Source of the DNA: Leuctra nigra
Taxonomy: Eukaryota > Arthropoda > Insecta > Plecoptera > Leuctridae
Direction of reading: 5' to 3'
NCBI GenBank assembly: GCA_934045905.1
Contig: OW203768.1
Span: 20,784,770-20,848,769, forward strand
Length of the DNA stretch: 64,000 bases
The notes under the pieces were generated by a model. That model was not told the DNA's origin, did not search any database, and saw only the letters and a program-made list of their open reading frames with translations. Both the position numbers and the translations under genes were made by a program. Shown piece by piece: positions 35,177 to 46,521 of this stretch (position 1 is its first letter; each line of letters starts with the position of its first letter).

Positions 35177-35347
35177 GGTTGTTTGTTATGGCTGAAAAAG
35201 TAAACTTGTAAATAAATTTAATCGTCAATTGTTTCTCCTTTTTCACTGCCCTATAGAAACACGAACATAATAATAAAAAAGTGCATATAAAAAGTTTCCA
35301 GCCAGAAGTGGCTCCATCACGTATCGCTTATTTGTTCGAATAGCAGG
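35177..35347 (+). repeat. Dispersed ~190-bp repeat, copy 2
   Basis: Shares GTTTGTTATGGCT, CAATTGTTTCTCC-like, CCAGAAGTGGCTCCATCAC and TATCGCTTATTTG in order with 20391-20580. Confidence 0.55.
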
Positions 35348-37291
35348 TCATTTTTTTGTATTTGTTCTTCTTTTGGCGGCGCTGCACCGCTTTAGTTTCA
35401 GGTAAAAAAAACTCACCAATTTCAATTTTTAACGGAGCTAAGATTTGTTCAAATTTATGACATTGTCACACAGCAAGTAACCGATTGACTTAAATTAATT
35501 TGGGTATCACACTGTAGTACCTAAGGTATTTTCAATCAACATGGTTGGGTTTGTACTTGACATTCTGGCGGTCTACATTGGCATCGTCTAGCCTACACAG
35601 CACATCGCAAGCAAATCGGCCTTATCATTCACGCGTTATTGCCAGCCGTCCTGTAGTATTTCACTGACGATTACACGCTGAACTGGTGTAGTGTTGAGCG
35701 TTTAGTTGGTTGCATTGCGGTGCATTATTATGCTGACGTTCTCGTGGGTGGTTTATCTTCTCCGACACAAGGCGCTAATGCACGTTCAATCAATGTCAAC
35801 TTATGAGATATTGCCATTTAAACTTTTAAAAGTTACTTAAATCTGCTTTTATATTTAAATTAAAATCTTCTGAGAGTTTGCCAAAGAGCTACTTCACGCA
35901 ACCCGTAATTTTGTGTCTTTCAAATAACCGATTTTCCTGTTCTCTCATTGGTTGCTAACTTGCTTTTATCTTCCTCATGGCTGATTTCTCTAGCTTTTTT
36001 CGAGTCGTAAGTTTATCCAAGGAGAGATCCATAAGATCGGTCCGTGAGAAAGTTTGGGATATCGCCAAATTTACATGGCATGGACTTACCAGCTCACTGT
36101 ATAACTCAACTAGATACCTACGTGCTATAAAAATGGCATCGCCAAATCGTTAGCTATTCGTGCGTAGCTCTTTCTGGAAACCTGTGTTACTGTGGGGGAT
36201 TCAGGGGGTTGGGGCCTCCCACCTCCTCGAAATCAATATAAGAAAATATTCCAGTTGGTAATTAATTAATCAAAAACTCAAAACTGTAGAAATGGGAATG
36301 ATACTTGTGCGTGTTTCTTTCGTACATCTCCTAAATCTAGTTCGGGTTCCAGATGAAGAATATTTAGAAATGTAAACCGTGTACCTACGCTTTAAAGTAT
36401 ACAAAACTTCCTCGCCAAATCTTATTTCTCTGTGCCACCAATATTTACCAATTTACCCTCCCTATTTTATTCGTGTATCCGCTTACTGGATTAGCGCCAT
36501 GGTCGATGGTGGCGACGGAATGGTCCACTAAAGCCCTTGTAAGGGGAAGTCAACCGACGCACTTCTGCCCTTCCAATCTGTGCCTCGGATTCTCATTCTC
36601 TCCTCGAATCCTGTGACAATCTCTCCTCGCAATACTGTCCATGTGCGGTGGAATGCCAACGGCTGTTCATTACGCTGGGAATGCTGTGACTTCCCTTCTT
36701 ATTGCTTCTGGCGACAGGGACAGTACGACGAGCCGCAGAAACTGCTCCACTCCCACGGACCTAGAACGATCCTATTGCACGGACAGCGTGATATTGTTAT
36801 TCAGGATCACGCGGCGCAGAGCTGGCTTCTGGCCCGTGCATGTGATTGCTCGAAATAGCCGGACTTCTGATGATCAACTGCAACTTAGTTATTTTCATAG
36901 CTGCTGCATGGGCCTCTATGAAGGAGGAAATTACTTCTGTTGACAGAACATGCATTCGGTTGTTGACGTAATTATTCGGGAATAGATTCGTTCTGTAATT
37001 CTTATTTTCTGTCATAAACAGTTTGACTTTGCCGCGATCATATTGCTCAGCCCAGCCCTGTAGCTTTTGGAGAAGTAGAGAGAAAGTACAGTGCGCAGAA
37101 GAGTCCTGTTTGACTTCTTCCTCAACCTTCGTTGGGGAGAGTCACAAATACTGCTGGCCTATCTGACCATGTCAGGCGCCATTAAAGAATAGAATAATTC
37201 TGAATTTTAAACAACTACTAACTGGCCTATGTGCCAAAGTACAACGAGTGAAAATATATAGCATAATAATAAATTGAAACATTATAAAACT

Positions 37292-38300
37292 ACTTTTTTA
37301 TTATTAATCCTTTATTTGTAACGGGCAAGCCCACAAGTACAAATATAATAAAAACACATATTACATACAAAATTGCACATAGTCATAGGAATACATAAAA
37401 AGAACATAGGGTATATCACAGAAGGAATTAAACATTTAAAGCAAGTAAAAATTATCACAGATGTCGTAAAATTAATGCTTTAAACTCAGTCAAGGAATTA
37501 AAATTAACATCTAATTCACTACACAAGTTATAAAAATGATTAAAAGTGGCTTGCAGTCTATTTATAGTAGAAAATTTAAAAACATCTATTCTGACAGGTG
37601 ACACTCTAAAAAATTGGCGAGACCTTGACAATCGTACAGGAACATACACATTTAAAAGTTGCACAAGGTCAGTATCCAATAGCCCATTCATTAATTTGTA
37701 AAGAAATACCATGTCAGCCATTTTACGCCTATCGTGTAGTGGTATCAGATTCATATTTTTACAAAACGAGTCATACTCCAAACCATTATATACTACACCA
37801 GAATGAAAACACATTGACTTGACGAAACGTCTCTGAACACTCTCTATAGACTTAATTTTAGTTACATGGTAGGGATTCCATACAGTGCTGGCGTACTCTA
37901 TCTGAGGTCTGACAATTGCAGAAAACAACAGTCTATTAGTTGATTTGCTGAAAGGAGTAAAGCAATTCCTTCCCAGCAGACCAAGTAATTTCAGGGCCTT
38001 GGATTTCATAAAGTCAATGTGTAAGTTGTAAGTTAAGTCAGAAGAAATAAAAACGCCAAGGTCCTTGACTGATTTAACCCTTACAAGGGCTACAGCACCC
38101 ATAGTATAATTAAAACCAACAACATGTTTAATTTTATTTGTGAAAGTTATAACATTACACTTTGATATATTAAGCTTTAGGTTCCACTGAGAACACCAGT
38201 TCACGAGGCTGTCAATGTCTTTTTGGAGTCGAGAACAATCTCTCACATTATTCACTGGCATATAAATCTTTAAGTCATCTGCATACTGCATACATCGAAT
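37292..38300 (-). mobile_element. 5'-truncated LINE (non-LTR retrotransposon)
   Basis: A minus-strand frame (38291-37455) codes 278 aa of the C-terminal half of a non-LTR reverse transcriptase. It opens with QYADDLKIY, the catalytic YADD box, then has LNISKC, VKDLGV and VRPQIEYASTVWNP in the usual order. Everything upstream of YADD is missing, as expected from abortive reverse transcription. The 3' UTR ends in AATAAT/AATAAA-like tail repeats near 37292. The clade looks jockey/CR1-like but is not settled. The frame is uninterrupted, so the copy is not old. Confidence 0.88.
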
Positions 38301-38509
38301 ATAAATTAAAGCTGGCTAGTATGACCATAGATGTCGAGTGCCATTAAGGTGATACTAGCGCTCGGCCGTTTTAGAAAATTTAGAGAGAAAAATAGTTTCA
38401 TAAGTGAGTGTAACTTTTACAGGATGTTCACATGATCAGTCCGATTGTATATTAGTAGCCTTTTTTAATTTTTGCTTATTGCATCGTTAATTAGGCGCCG
38501 GTTATTCAA

Positions 38510-38880
38510 CAAAACCGCGCAAACCGATAAAATTTCCGATACGATTGGAGACCAAACCCGTTAACCAATTGATCTCAAATTTTAATCATGATTAGATGAA
38601 AGACAAACTTAGGGTTATCACTTGGCACATTTTTGAAATTTAATTTTATACGGCACCCAGGGAGACGAGAAAATAGCTAATTTTTCACCCAAAATCCACT
38701 AATTATTACTAATTAACGAAGCAAAAAATTAAAAATGTACCAAGGGATAACCCTAAGTTTGTCTTTTATCTAATCACGATTAAAATTTCAAATTATTTGG
38801 TCTACCCATTTCGTCTCCAATCGTATCGCAAAAAGTGTCTACAAAAAGCAGCAAATTCGCTCGCGCTTGCAGAAGTGAAG
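38510..38880 (+). mobile_element. Palindromic MITE, copy 2 (see 725-1092)
   Basis: GATACGATTGGAGAC at the left and GTCTCCAATCGTAT at the right pair, as do AGGGTTATCACTTGG and GGGATAACCCTAAG. It is the reverse-oriented sister of the copy at 725-1092. GCTCGCGCTTGCAG near its right edge matches the left edge of copy 1. Confidence 0.7.
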
Positions 38881-39313
38881 AAGAAGAAGAAGAGTCCTGT
38901 TTATCATGGCCAGGGTCAGGTCGGCCCATGCTAAACAGGACTCTTCTTTAGTTGACGCGCACTGTAGGGAATGACGAATATTTTCGTTTAGTGTTTCTAG
39001 TTGCTAATTTGTTCGATATATAATGTCGAAGTTCACAGATTGAAAGTCAGATGACCCTCTCGAGAAGTCATGTAAACATTGCAATTAGTTATTTGTAAAC
39101 AACTGGAAATGTGGTGGAGCTCACAAACTGGCTTAATAATAAAGTCACATGAATATTTATTGTCTCCTATTCACTCCTGTTATTTTATGCCATTTTCGAA
39201 AATTATTATACCATAGATTAGGTACAGATATTTCGGTTAATAGCGTAGTAGCGTATAGCGCAATTAGCCGCACCAGAGAACTCTTTGCGTAAACAAGCAA
39301 GCCAAAGAGTAGG

Positions 39314-39430
39314 TACAGTCAGGGAAACTAAATGGTTCATACTCTGCCTCTCTCTGACCCATAACATAAACATGTTTTTATATGGAGCAGAGAGAGATAG
39401 AGTATGAACCTTCTAGTTTCCTTGACTTTA
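39314..39430. mobile_element. Mini-MITE family M3 (TACAGTCAGGGAAACTA), copy 1
   Basis: A near-perfect palindrome: TACAGTCAGGGAAACTA, GGTTCATACTCTGCC and TCTCTCTGACCCATA return inverted. It has TA ends. The sister copy is at 46698-46807. Confidence 0.75.
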
Positions 39431-39635
39431 CCTACCTACTATTTTTTTCGGTTTTTTGACAATACGGCTGCCTTTGTACAAGTGTAGTCTGTAGATAACG
39501 AATCTTTCTTTTTTCTGTGTTTTTCGTAATTTACAAGATTCATTTACATCATCTTCGTTTGCCTACTGATTTCTAGCTGGATCGGTTTCTTGGTTTCACC
39601 GGAAATTATATTTAGTATGAAATAGGACTCAACCC

Positions 39636-40024
39636 TTTAAGACGGCTGAGTAGTGAGTTTGACCTTGAAGAGTTTTTTGATCGATTTTTATCAATATCTT
39701 TTACCAATGTAATTTGTAATAAAATAAGGCTTTGTACGAGTCTTCAAAACAGTTCAATGAAAATAATTTCATAGGGAGTGGTTTATTATTTTTATTTTGT
39801 CCTGCAGATGTTTAGTGCCTGAAAATTAGTAAAAATATGGCACTAAACATCTATAGGACAAAATAAAACTAATTACCCATTCCAAACAATCAAATTAATT
39901 TTATTATACTGTTCTGAAAACTCGTACAAAGCCTTATTTTTATTAAGAATTACATTGGTATAAGATATTGATAATAATCGATTAAAATTCTCTTCAAGGC
40001 CACGCTCACTACTCAGCCGTCAAA
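39636..40024. mobile_element. Palindromic MITE family M2, copy 2
   Basis: TTTAAGACGGCTGAGTAGTG at the left and CACTACTCAGCCGTCAAAG at the right are TIRs. The inner ATCGATTTTTATCAATAT and ATGTTTAGTGCC segments match copy 1 at 34243-34640. Confidence 0.8.
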
Positions 40025-40677
40025 GTCTTCGTTTTAAAGGTACCTGACGATTTTTAGCATTTCAAAGGCTGGATTAACAACGCGTTCACCCTAGCGTTTT
40101 CCTATTTTTAATTTTAATTATCACTTTGTTCGAACTGTCTATAAACTCATTTTCAGCCAATAGCTGTTTTTTCTTTTGATAATTCGACGTCGCCCAGCTG
40201 TTTGCGATCTATTCTGGCCGCATGCGAATTAATGCGTCTATTATTTGGCTTCTTGTGCGGTTATTTGCAGACTGTCCTGATGGTTGTCACGTAGACCAGA
40301 CCTATTCATCGAGTTCAGAGTTGAGTTCGCACTCGACGTGATTGGCAGATGAGTGCAGATGTCTAACAGATGTCTCGCGAGATTAGATAAGCGTATCAGT
40401 CGGTTTGCCTACAGGTGGATGCATTAGAACACTTGAGGAACATGCCATAATTGAAGTGTTGTAGTGTTGAAGGGATGGGCCACTTTTACATGTCAAGTTA
40501 CATTTTTCGATCAAATTCGTATTTGTTTTTAAAGCTAGTTTGATGGGGAAAAACGCATCTAATACCAGCACCACGACGTACACAAATTCATAAAAAAAAA
40601 CTACGAGTTCGCCATATCTCTGATACAGTTTGTGTGTTTTTATACTTACTCTTTAGGTGTACAACAATATACGGGCA

Positions 40678-41030
40678 GCGAGAATTGAATTGCAGATAGG
40701 TTCGTAAATGGAGTTATTTTTCAGCCAAGGAGTAAGGGTGGTAAAACGTCACTCGCAATCATGACGTCGATTTTGATCAGCTGATCAGCTGTTATGAAAT
40801 GCAATTGTCTTTGCTCAGCTGTTTAATTTGATTAATGAAATGTAATTGCCTTCCCTGTCAATTTTCTTTCATTTGACGTTATATGAAGATAATGTATTTC
40901 GAATTTATAGTGACCTAAAGGTGTGGAAGCATTTTACATTAAATTAATTATGATAATGGTCGACAGCACTCGTTTCTCATCGGTTAATTTTTAACTCCAT
41001 TTACGAACCTACCTGCAATTCAATTCTCGC
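40678..41030. mobile_element. MULE-like MITE with 9-bp duplication
   Basis: TIRs GCGAGAATTGAATTGCAG and CTGCAATTCAATTCTCGC, extended by TAGGTTCGTAAATGGAGTTA, bound the element. The 9-bp direct repeat ATACGGGCA flanks it at 40669-40677 and 41031-41039. A 9-bp duplication with TIRs starting in G fits the Mutator superfamily. The inside holds GATCAGCTGATCAGCTG and no frame. Confidence 0.85.
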
Positions 41031-41403
41031 ATACGGGCAATGCCCATCAGTCATCACTCTACCAACCCCTCAGTAATGTAGAGGAAAGTTCCCACACGTA
41101 TTTCAAATTGTAAACTTTCTTCAGCCAACGCTCGTCACCTACATTATGCAGTCAGTACCACTACCATCTAGGTAAATAAAAGTTTTGTTAATCTACCAAG
41201 AGTATTGACAAGTATATTGACCGTGGAACTAACCCTTCAAGTGGTTGTCGGGAACCGAACTCGTCTCTCGCATTACTTACATCACCCTTGCTTCTCGTCG
41301 TTGTTGGCCGTCCCGATTAGAAGAAGTGCAAAAATGTCCGATAATTCCTTTTCAAACCGTTTATTTTTTGGTTTTTATATACCTCTTCTGTTCTTCTAAC
41401 GTA

Positions 41404-41606
41404 CACTTGGCCAAACAAAAATTGAACGTTCAATAAATCTGATAGGCTGATAAATGTAAGATCGCACCATCAGAAGTCAGTCTAAGCGATCTCATTGTCT
41501 CACTCTAGTATAAATGACCTCACATTTCAATGATAATAACAAGCTTTGATTGGTTATGGGAAGTCATTCAAATTTGGTCAACGTTCAATTTTTGTTTGGC
41601 CAAGTG
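41404..41606. mobile_element. Tc1/mariner-type MITE (CACTTGGCCAAACAAAAATT)
   Basis: TIRs of about 28 bp start CACTTGGCCAAACAAAAATT and match perfectly at the right end. TA dinucleotides at 41402-41403 and 41607-41608 are the expected duplication. Length 203 bp, non-coding. Confidence 0.85.
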
Positions 41607-42539
41607 TACCTACGTCTCAGGAATGACCTCTAGTATGTATGTCTTAATATTCGTTAATTATCTTAACAAGTGACATGGACTGTCAAATTAGAGACATTTT
41701 GCAATGATCGCGTTTATACATATATTATACCTTGTTAACATTAGTTTCAGAGCCATTTATTGATATGTTAATAGAATCAGCGGTATATGCTCTGTACATT
41801 TTTATTGGCAACGTTTCGCCGACGAGGCAGTCGGCTTCGTCAGGCAGGACTTGACTACTTGACAAGGGTTCTAACAAAGAAAGAAATATAAAATGTTTCC
41901 ACAAAATTACTACAACAGGCTATTTTGTCTGATGTTTTCTCTACGCCATCTGGACTTCTAGCCAAGTTGAACTGCAGTATCTCGAAGTGCCTTGGCTCGG
42001 CTTCTTGTGTGAGGTCCCAGTGGCGGTGACTTGGCGTCGGGAACCCCTGCTGAAAATTCTTGCCAAGATCTTGCAAGATCTTGCAAAATCTTGCTAAGAT
42101 CTTGTATTAACCAAGATCTTGCCAAGATCTTGCTAAGATCTTATCAAGATCTTGGATTTACCAAGATCTTGACAAGATCTTGGTAAGGTCTTTGCAAGAT
42201 CTTGTATTAAACAAGATCTTGCTAAGATCTTACCAAGATCTTGGTAATATCTTGATAAGATCTTATCAAGATCTTGACAAGACCTAATCAAGATCTTGCT
42301 AAGATCTTACCAAGATCTTGCCAAGATCTTACCAAGATCTTGGTAATATCTTGATAAGATCTTATCAAGATCTTGACAAGACCTAATCAAGATCTTGCCA
42401 AGATCTTACCAAGATCTTGGTAAGATCTTGGTAATATCTTAATAAGATTTTATCAAGATCTTGACAAGACCTAATCAAGATCTTGCCAAGATCTTGCCAA
42501 GATCTTACCAAGATTTTTTCAAGATCTTGCTAAGGCCCT

Positions 42540-43210
42540 TAGGAAAATTTCCTATAGTATATTTTGAAGTAGGTATTCCAAAGTATTATGTAATAACGTG
42601 TAGTAAACTATAGTATGTGCTATAGTACTTGAAGTACATGCAAAAACTTACTCCATAATACCATAGATTACTGAAGTAAATCCTACAGTATCGGTGGTAA
42701 ACTAAAGTATAAACTACAGTATTTTTACTACCGCTGAAATAGACTGTTTTTTACTCTGGAGTAAATATACTTGACCTACTGTAGTAATTGTTGATAAATA
42801 AATAATAATAATAATTCTAAGTATGTACTATAGTGTTTTTACTACTTGCGATATATACTGCAGTTTTCTATAGTAAAGTTATAGGGAACGTACTTCACTG
42901 TAGTAATTCGAAGTATGTAGCTAGAGTACTTTGACTACAGACAGAATAAGTTTGCTATAGTAAGTTCTATAGGTAGTATATATACTTCATTGAAAATCTA
43001 TAGTATCTCATCTGTAGTAAAGAAAAGTGTAATCTACAGTATGTTTACTATAGCCGATTTATATTGTAGTTTAGTAAATTCTGAAGTATCTTCATTGACT
43101 TTTTACTACAGTATTTGTAGTAGTAAGGTATATAAACTACAGAATTTTTACTTCATTGACTTAGAAAATTTGCACCACATCACCTAGTAAAATAAACTAT
43201 AGTAATTATA
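42540..43210. repeat. Stretch rich in ACTATAGT/CTATAGTAA words
   Basis: Dozens of short imperfect palindromes around TATAGT, CTATAG and ACTACAGT (for example AAACTATAGTA, CTATAGTACTTGAAGTAC) follow one another at irregular spacing. It is not a clean tandem array. It lies inside the foldback-like element, directly after its left TIR. Confidence 0.6.
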
Positions 43211-43376
43211 CTACAGAGCGTGAGCTGATATATTTTATGGGGAAATATCACAGATCAATTTAATTTATAAATAAATCTTAATATTTATCGTTTCTCCTAT
43301 TTTATCATGTTAATAACAATATAATGATCCACTAAATAATATAAATATGTTCACTTAAATATGAAAACTCAATATG

Positions 43377-44667
43377 ATCTAGTGGAGCGGTCGCTCCACC
43401 CAGCCAAGTCGTACTATACACTCACACTCACTCAACATACCGTAAATGCCTAATTAACTGAGGAGCAGACCAAACACTTTTACTGTAAGCAACAACATGG
43501 CATTTTCGGCCTACTGGATCTCAAAATTGGGAAATCTCACATTGTTGCGAAATAACTTAATTTCGAGCTATGGCCCACCTGACAACATATACCAAATTTG
43601 GGAACAATACGTTATGCCGTTTGGGTGCTAGAGGGCCGTGAAAACAGTGAAATTACACCCCTTTTAAAAGCTATCTGATGATGATTCAGATTCAGATATC
43701 AGGAAACGTTACTATCACCGCCACAGCCTAAACGGCTGAACCGATCGATATGAAAATTTTACCACATGTGCACTTTTGGCGTCTGATGATACCTTTGTTC
43801 TTATAAATTTTTTGTGCCGCCATTTTTAAACCGGAAGTGACGTCATATATCAAAAACGGCTGGACCGATTAGAACGAAATTAGCGCCATTCGATTTAGAA
43901 GGTCATCTTTAAGGAATACCAATAGTGAAAGAAGAAATGTTCTATAACCTAAACCGGAAATGACGTCATAAAAATGACAAATCTGACTAAAATCATCTCT
44001 TATATCAATAACTACATATTCAGAAGGCTTATAATGTTACATAACATTTATAGATACAAATTTTAGGTGGCAGTGATGTCAACCGCCATTTTGAAAACCG
44101 GAAGTGATGCCGTAACTCGAGAACGGCTGGACCGATTGGAACGAAACTTTTGCTATACTTTGTAACATATTATTTATAGCATTAACACAGTAACAAGCAC
44201 AACTTTTCTTAGCAACCAAATCACAAAATCTTATTTTTTTAAAGAATTATAATCTTTGGAGCCACAATATGTTACAAGTTGTAATAATAAACTGAAAAAA
44301 GGAGTGATATCCCCATAAAAAACACTCCGTGTAAAACTACCAGCCAAGTCTCTTCAATTAAAAAAAATAGAAGAAATCTAAAAATTCAGCACTGAAAAGT
44401 AGTGATATCAAAAAATTGGCCAAGTCAAAACTTTTCAAAAAATACTTGGCGCATCGTTTTTTTAGGACATGTGTAGATGAGTACATTTCATTTCCTGCCT
44501 ACTTCTATACTATTTATATGCACGATGCGCCAAGTATTTTTTGAAAAGTTTTGACTTGGCCAATTTTTTGATATCACTACTTTTCAGTGCTGAATTTTTA
44601 GATTTCTTCTATTTTTTTAATTGAAGAGACTTGGCTGGTAGTTTTACACGGAGTGTTTTTTATGGGG
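43377..44667 (+). mobile_element. Hairpin-ended repeat element, copy B (1.3 kb)
   Basis: Starts ATCTAG then GTGGAGCGGTCGCTCCAC and CAGCCAAGTCGTAC. It has only three or four units with the CCGGAAGTGACGTCA motif (about 43830-44110), then ends in a giant hairpin at about 44312-44667 with arms of about 155 bp and a loop of about 50 bp, last bases TATGGGG. It is nested in the foldback-like element. No duplication is seen at its borders. Confidence 0.72.
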
Positions 44668-44693
44668 TCACTATTAGCGCAGCTAAGTCTTGT

Positions 44694-44830
44694 CTGCACC
44701 GGTGGCCTACTCGGTAAGACGCTCGACTACGGACCACGAGATCGCAGGTTCAAAACACGGCGGTTCCACGGGATTTTATAATTGAAATGTGTAATCAAAC
44801 CTTGTCCAATACTTCAGAAGAGGTTTCCCG
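44694..44830 (+). mobile_element. tRNA-derived SINE fragment
   Basis: GGTGGCCTACTCGGTAAGAC resembles an A box and GGTTCAAAACACGG a B box, 40 bp apart. It follows copy B directly. The arms of a cloverleaf do not close well, so a functional tRNA gene is unlikely. Confidence 0.5.
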
Positions 44831-45621
44831 AATGCAAATGAGTATTCATAAATATAGAAAATTTTATTTTTTTATGAAATTTTAACGTTTTTTTGGCAGC
44901 AAAATGTACAAGATCTTGCTAAGATCTTGCTAAGATCTTGCCAAGATCTTGCAAGATCTTGCAAGATCTTGCAAAGTTCTTGCAAGATCTTGCTAAGTTC
45001 TTGCAAGATCTTGCTAAGATCTTGTTTACAATATCTTGCTAAGATCTTGGCAAGATCTTAGCAAGATCTTGCTAAGATTTTTCAGCAGGGACGTTACCTC
45101 TATTAGGTGGCTCTGTCGGCGCCACGGTGATTATAGCCATCACCGGCTTCCACGCGTGCGGCAGGCGTATAGAGTCATCCCGCTTGTTCATGTTATGCGG
45201 GCGGCGTTCTATCTCGATCGCCTCCCTGATGGTCCGCCAGCTTTTAGGGGGGACCACGGCGAGGGACTTCATTCCGTCGAAGTTAATGGTATGTCCCTCG
45301 GCTTCCGCGTGCTGGGCGAGGGAGGAGTTGGGCTCCTGGAGACGGACCGCCGCCCTGTGCTCGCCGAGTCTGGTGGAGTACTCTCCACCAGGGTACTCTT
45401 GTTAGCACCCTTGTCAAGTAGTCAAGTCCTGCCTGAAGAAGCCGACTGCCTCGTCGGCGAAACGTTGCCAATAAAAATGTACAGAGCATATACCGCTGAT
45501 TCTATTAACATATTATACCTTCGTCATATTCCGACCATGATAATTCGCTACATACGGTCCACGTAATATAAGACACGTATTAGAGCGCAATGTTTCGCAT
45601 TCTGAAGGTCCAAGTGTGATG

Positions 45622-46521
45622 GGCAAATGATGGGAAGGTTTCTCACCTTCTCGTCGTGATAATCAACCGCAGCGGGCCACGAGGTCGAAGTCTGGAAGAG
45701 TGCGCATGAATCATGTCATGTCTTGACCTCCGTATCGCGGCGTGACCTCTGCACAGCAGGGTTGACCTGTCAAATATCACGAGCGTCGCGCATGCGTGCT
45801 GGACAAATGCTGGGAGGGTTTCTCACCTTCTCGTCGTGATAATCAACCGCAGCGGGCCACGAGGTTGAAGTCTGGAAGAGTGCGCATGAATCATGTCATG
45901 TCTTGACCTCCGTATCGCGCCGTGACCTCTGCACAGCAGGGTTGACCTGTCAAATATCACGAGCGTCGCGCATGCGTGCTGGACAAATGATGGGAGGGTT
46001 TCTCACCTTCTCGTCGTGATAATCAACCGCAGCGGGCCACGAGGTTGAAGTCTGGAAGAGTGCGCATGAATCATGTCATGTCTTGACCTCCGTATCGCGG
46101 CGTGACCTCTGCACAGCAGGGTTGACCTGTCAAATATCACGAGCGTCGCGCATGCGTGCTGGACAAATGCTGGGAGGGTTTCTCACCTTCTCGTCGTGAT
46201 AATCAACCGCAGCGGGCCACGAGGTTGAAGTCTGGAAGAGTGCGCATGAATCATGTCATGTCTTGACCTCCGTATCGCGCCGTGACCTCTGCACAGCAGG
46301 GTTGACCTGTCAAATATCACGAGCGTCGCGCATGCGTGCTGGACAAATGCTGGGAGGGTTTCTCACCTTCTCGTCGTGATAATCAACCGCAGCGGGCCAC
46401 GAGGTTGAAGTCTGGAAGAGTGCGCATGAATCATGTCATGTCTTGACCTCCGTATCGCGCCGTGACCTCTGCACAGCAGGGTTGACCTGTCAAATATCAC
46501 GAGCATCGCGCATGCGTACTG
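45622..46521 (+). repeat. 180-bp satellite, five tandem units
   Basis: Units start at about 45622, 45802, 45982, 46162 and 46342 and are nearly identical. Each has CAAATGMTGGGAGGGTTTC, CCGCAGCGGGCCACGAGG, three TGACCT words and GAGCGTCGCGCATGCGT. The unit is GC-richer than the flanks. Variants alternate A-B-A-B-B, pointing to 360-bp dimers. CAAATGMTGGGARGG is shared with the SINEs at 19498 and 32281, so the unit may derive from a SINE body. Confidence 0.92.

Larger units (their letters stand above)
29875..37290. other. Repeat-rich region without recognised host coding exons
   Basis: Both strands were examined and no convincing host exon was found. Contents that can be named are MITEs at 30477-30663, 33004-33180 and 34243-34640, hairpins at 33621-33778 and 34757-34822, a SINE at 32281-32510, TGACCT direct repeats at 31162-31761 and a copy of a dispersed repeat at 35177-35347. 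The frames at 36580-36943 are short and unrecognised. Confidence 0.45.
38301..41403. other. Gene-free stretch between LINE and PLE, MITE-dense
   Basis: Named contents are palindromic MITEs at 38510-38880, 39314-39430 and 39636-40024, and a MULE-like MITE at 40678-41030. The rest is AT-rich and shows nothing I can support as coding. Confidence 0.45.
42045..45090. mobile_element. Foldback-like element with TIRs of AAGATCTTG units
   Basis: Both ends begin CCCTGCTGAAAA and lead into arrays of the near-palindromic unit AAGATCTTGC: 42055-42535 at the left and 44906-45083 at the right. The flanks are AC at 42043-42044 and AC at 45091-45092, a 2-bp duplication; removing the block makes the Penelope reading frame continuous. 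TIRs built of short tandem repeats recall Drosophila FB elements. Inside are a CTATAG-rich stretch, copy B of the hairpin-ended family and a SINE. No transposase was found. Confidence 0.75.
41763..45513 (-). mobile_element. Penelope-like element fragment, split by a later insertion
   Basis: The parts 45513-45091 and 42044-41763 (minus) belong to one Penelope-like retroelement. The first codes the C-terminal end of the GIY-YIG endonuclease domain: RLGEHRAAV, LAQHAEAEGHTINFD, then IREAIEIERRPHNMNKRDDS and AWKPVM, a series typical of this class. Reverse transcriptase is absent. Both ends carry a 113-bp inverted repeat (41763-41875, 45401-45513), like the pseudo-LTRs known from these elements. 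Each arm contains a hammerhead-like core. The 42045-45090 block is foreign to it. Confidence 0.8.

Noticed and set aside
36580..36943. Overlapping plus-strand frames of 92 and 100 aa
   Set aside because: No splice context, no recognisable motif, and frames overlap with similar quality, so no coding claim is possible.
44694..44830. Functional tRNA gene
   Set aside because: Boxes A and B are present but the acceptor stem and T arm do not pair; it looks like a SINE head. The same holds for 19498 and 32440-32505.
45622..46521. CRISPR-like array
   Set aside because: The units are contiguous 180-bp repeats with no unique spacers, in a eukaryotic genome.
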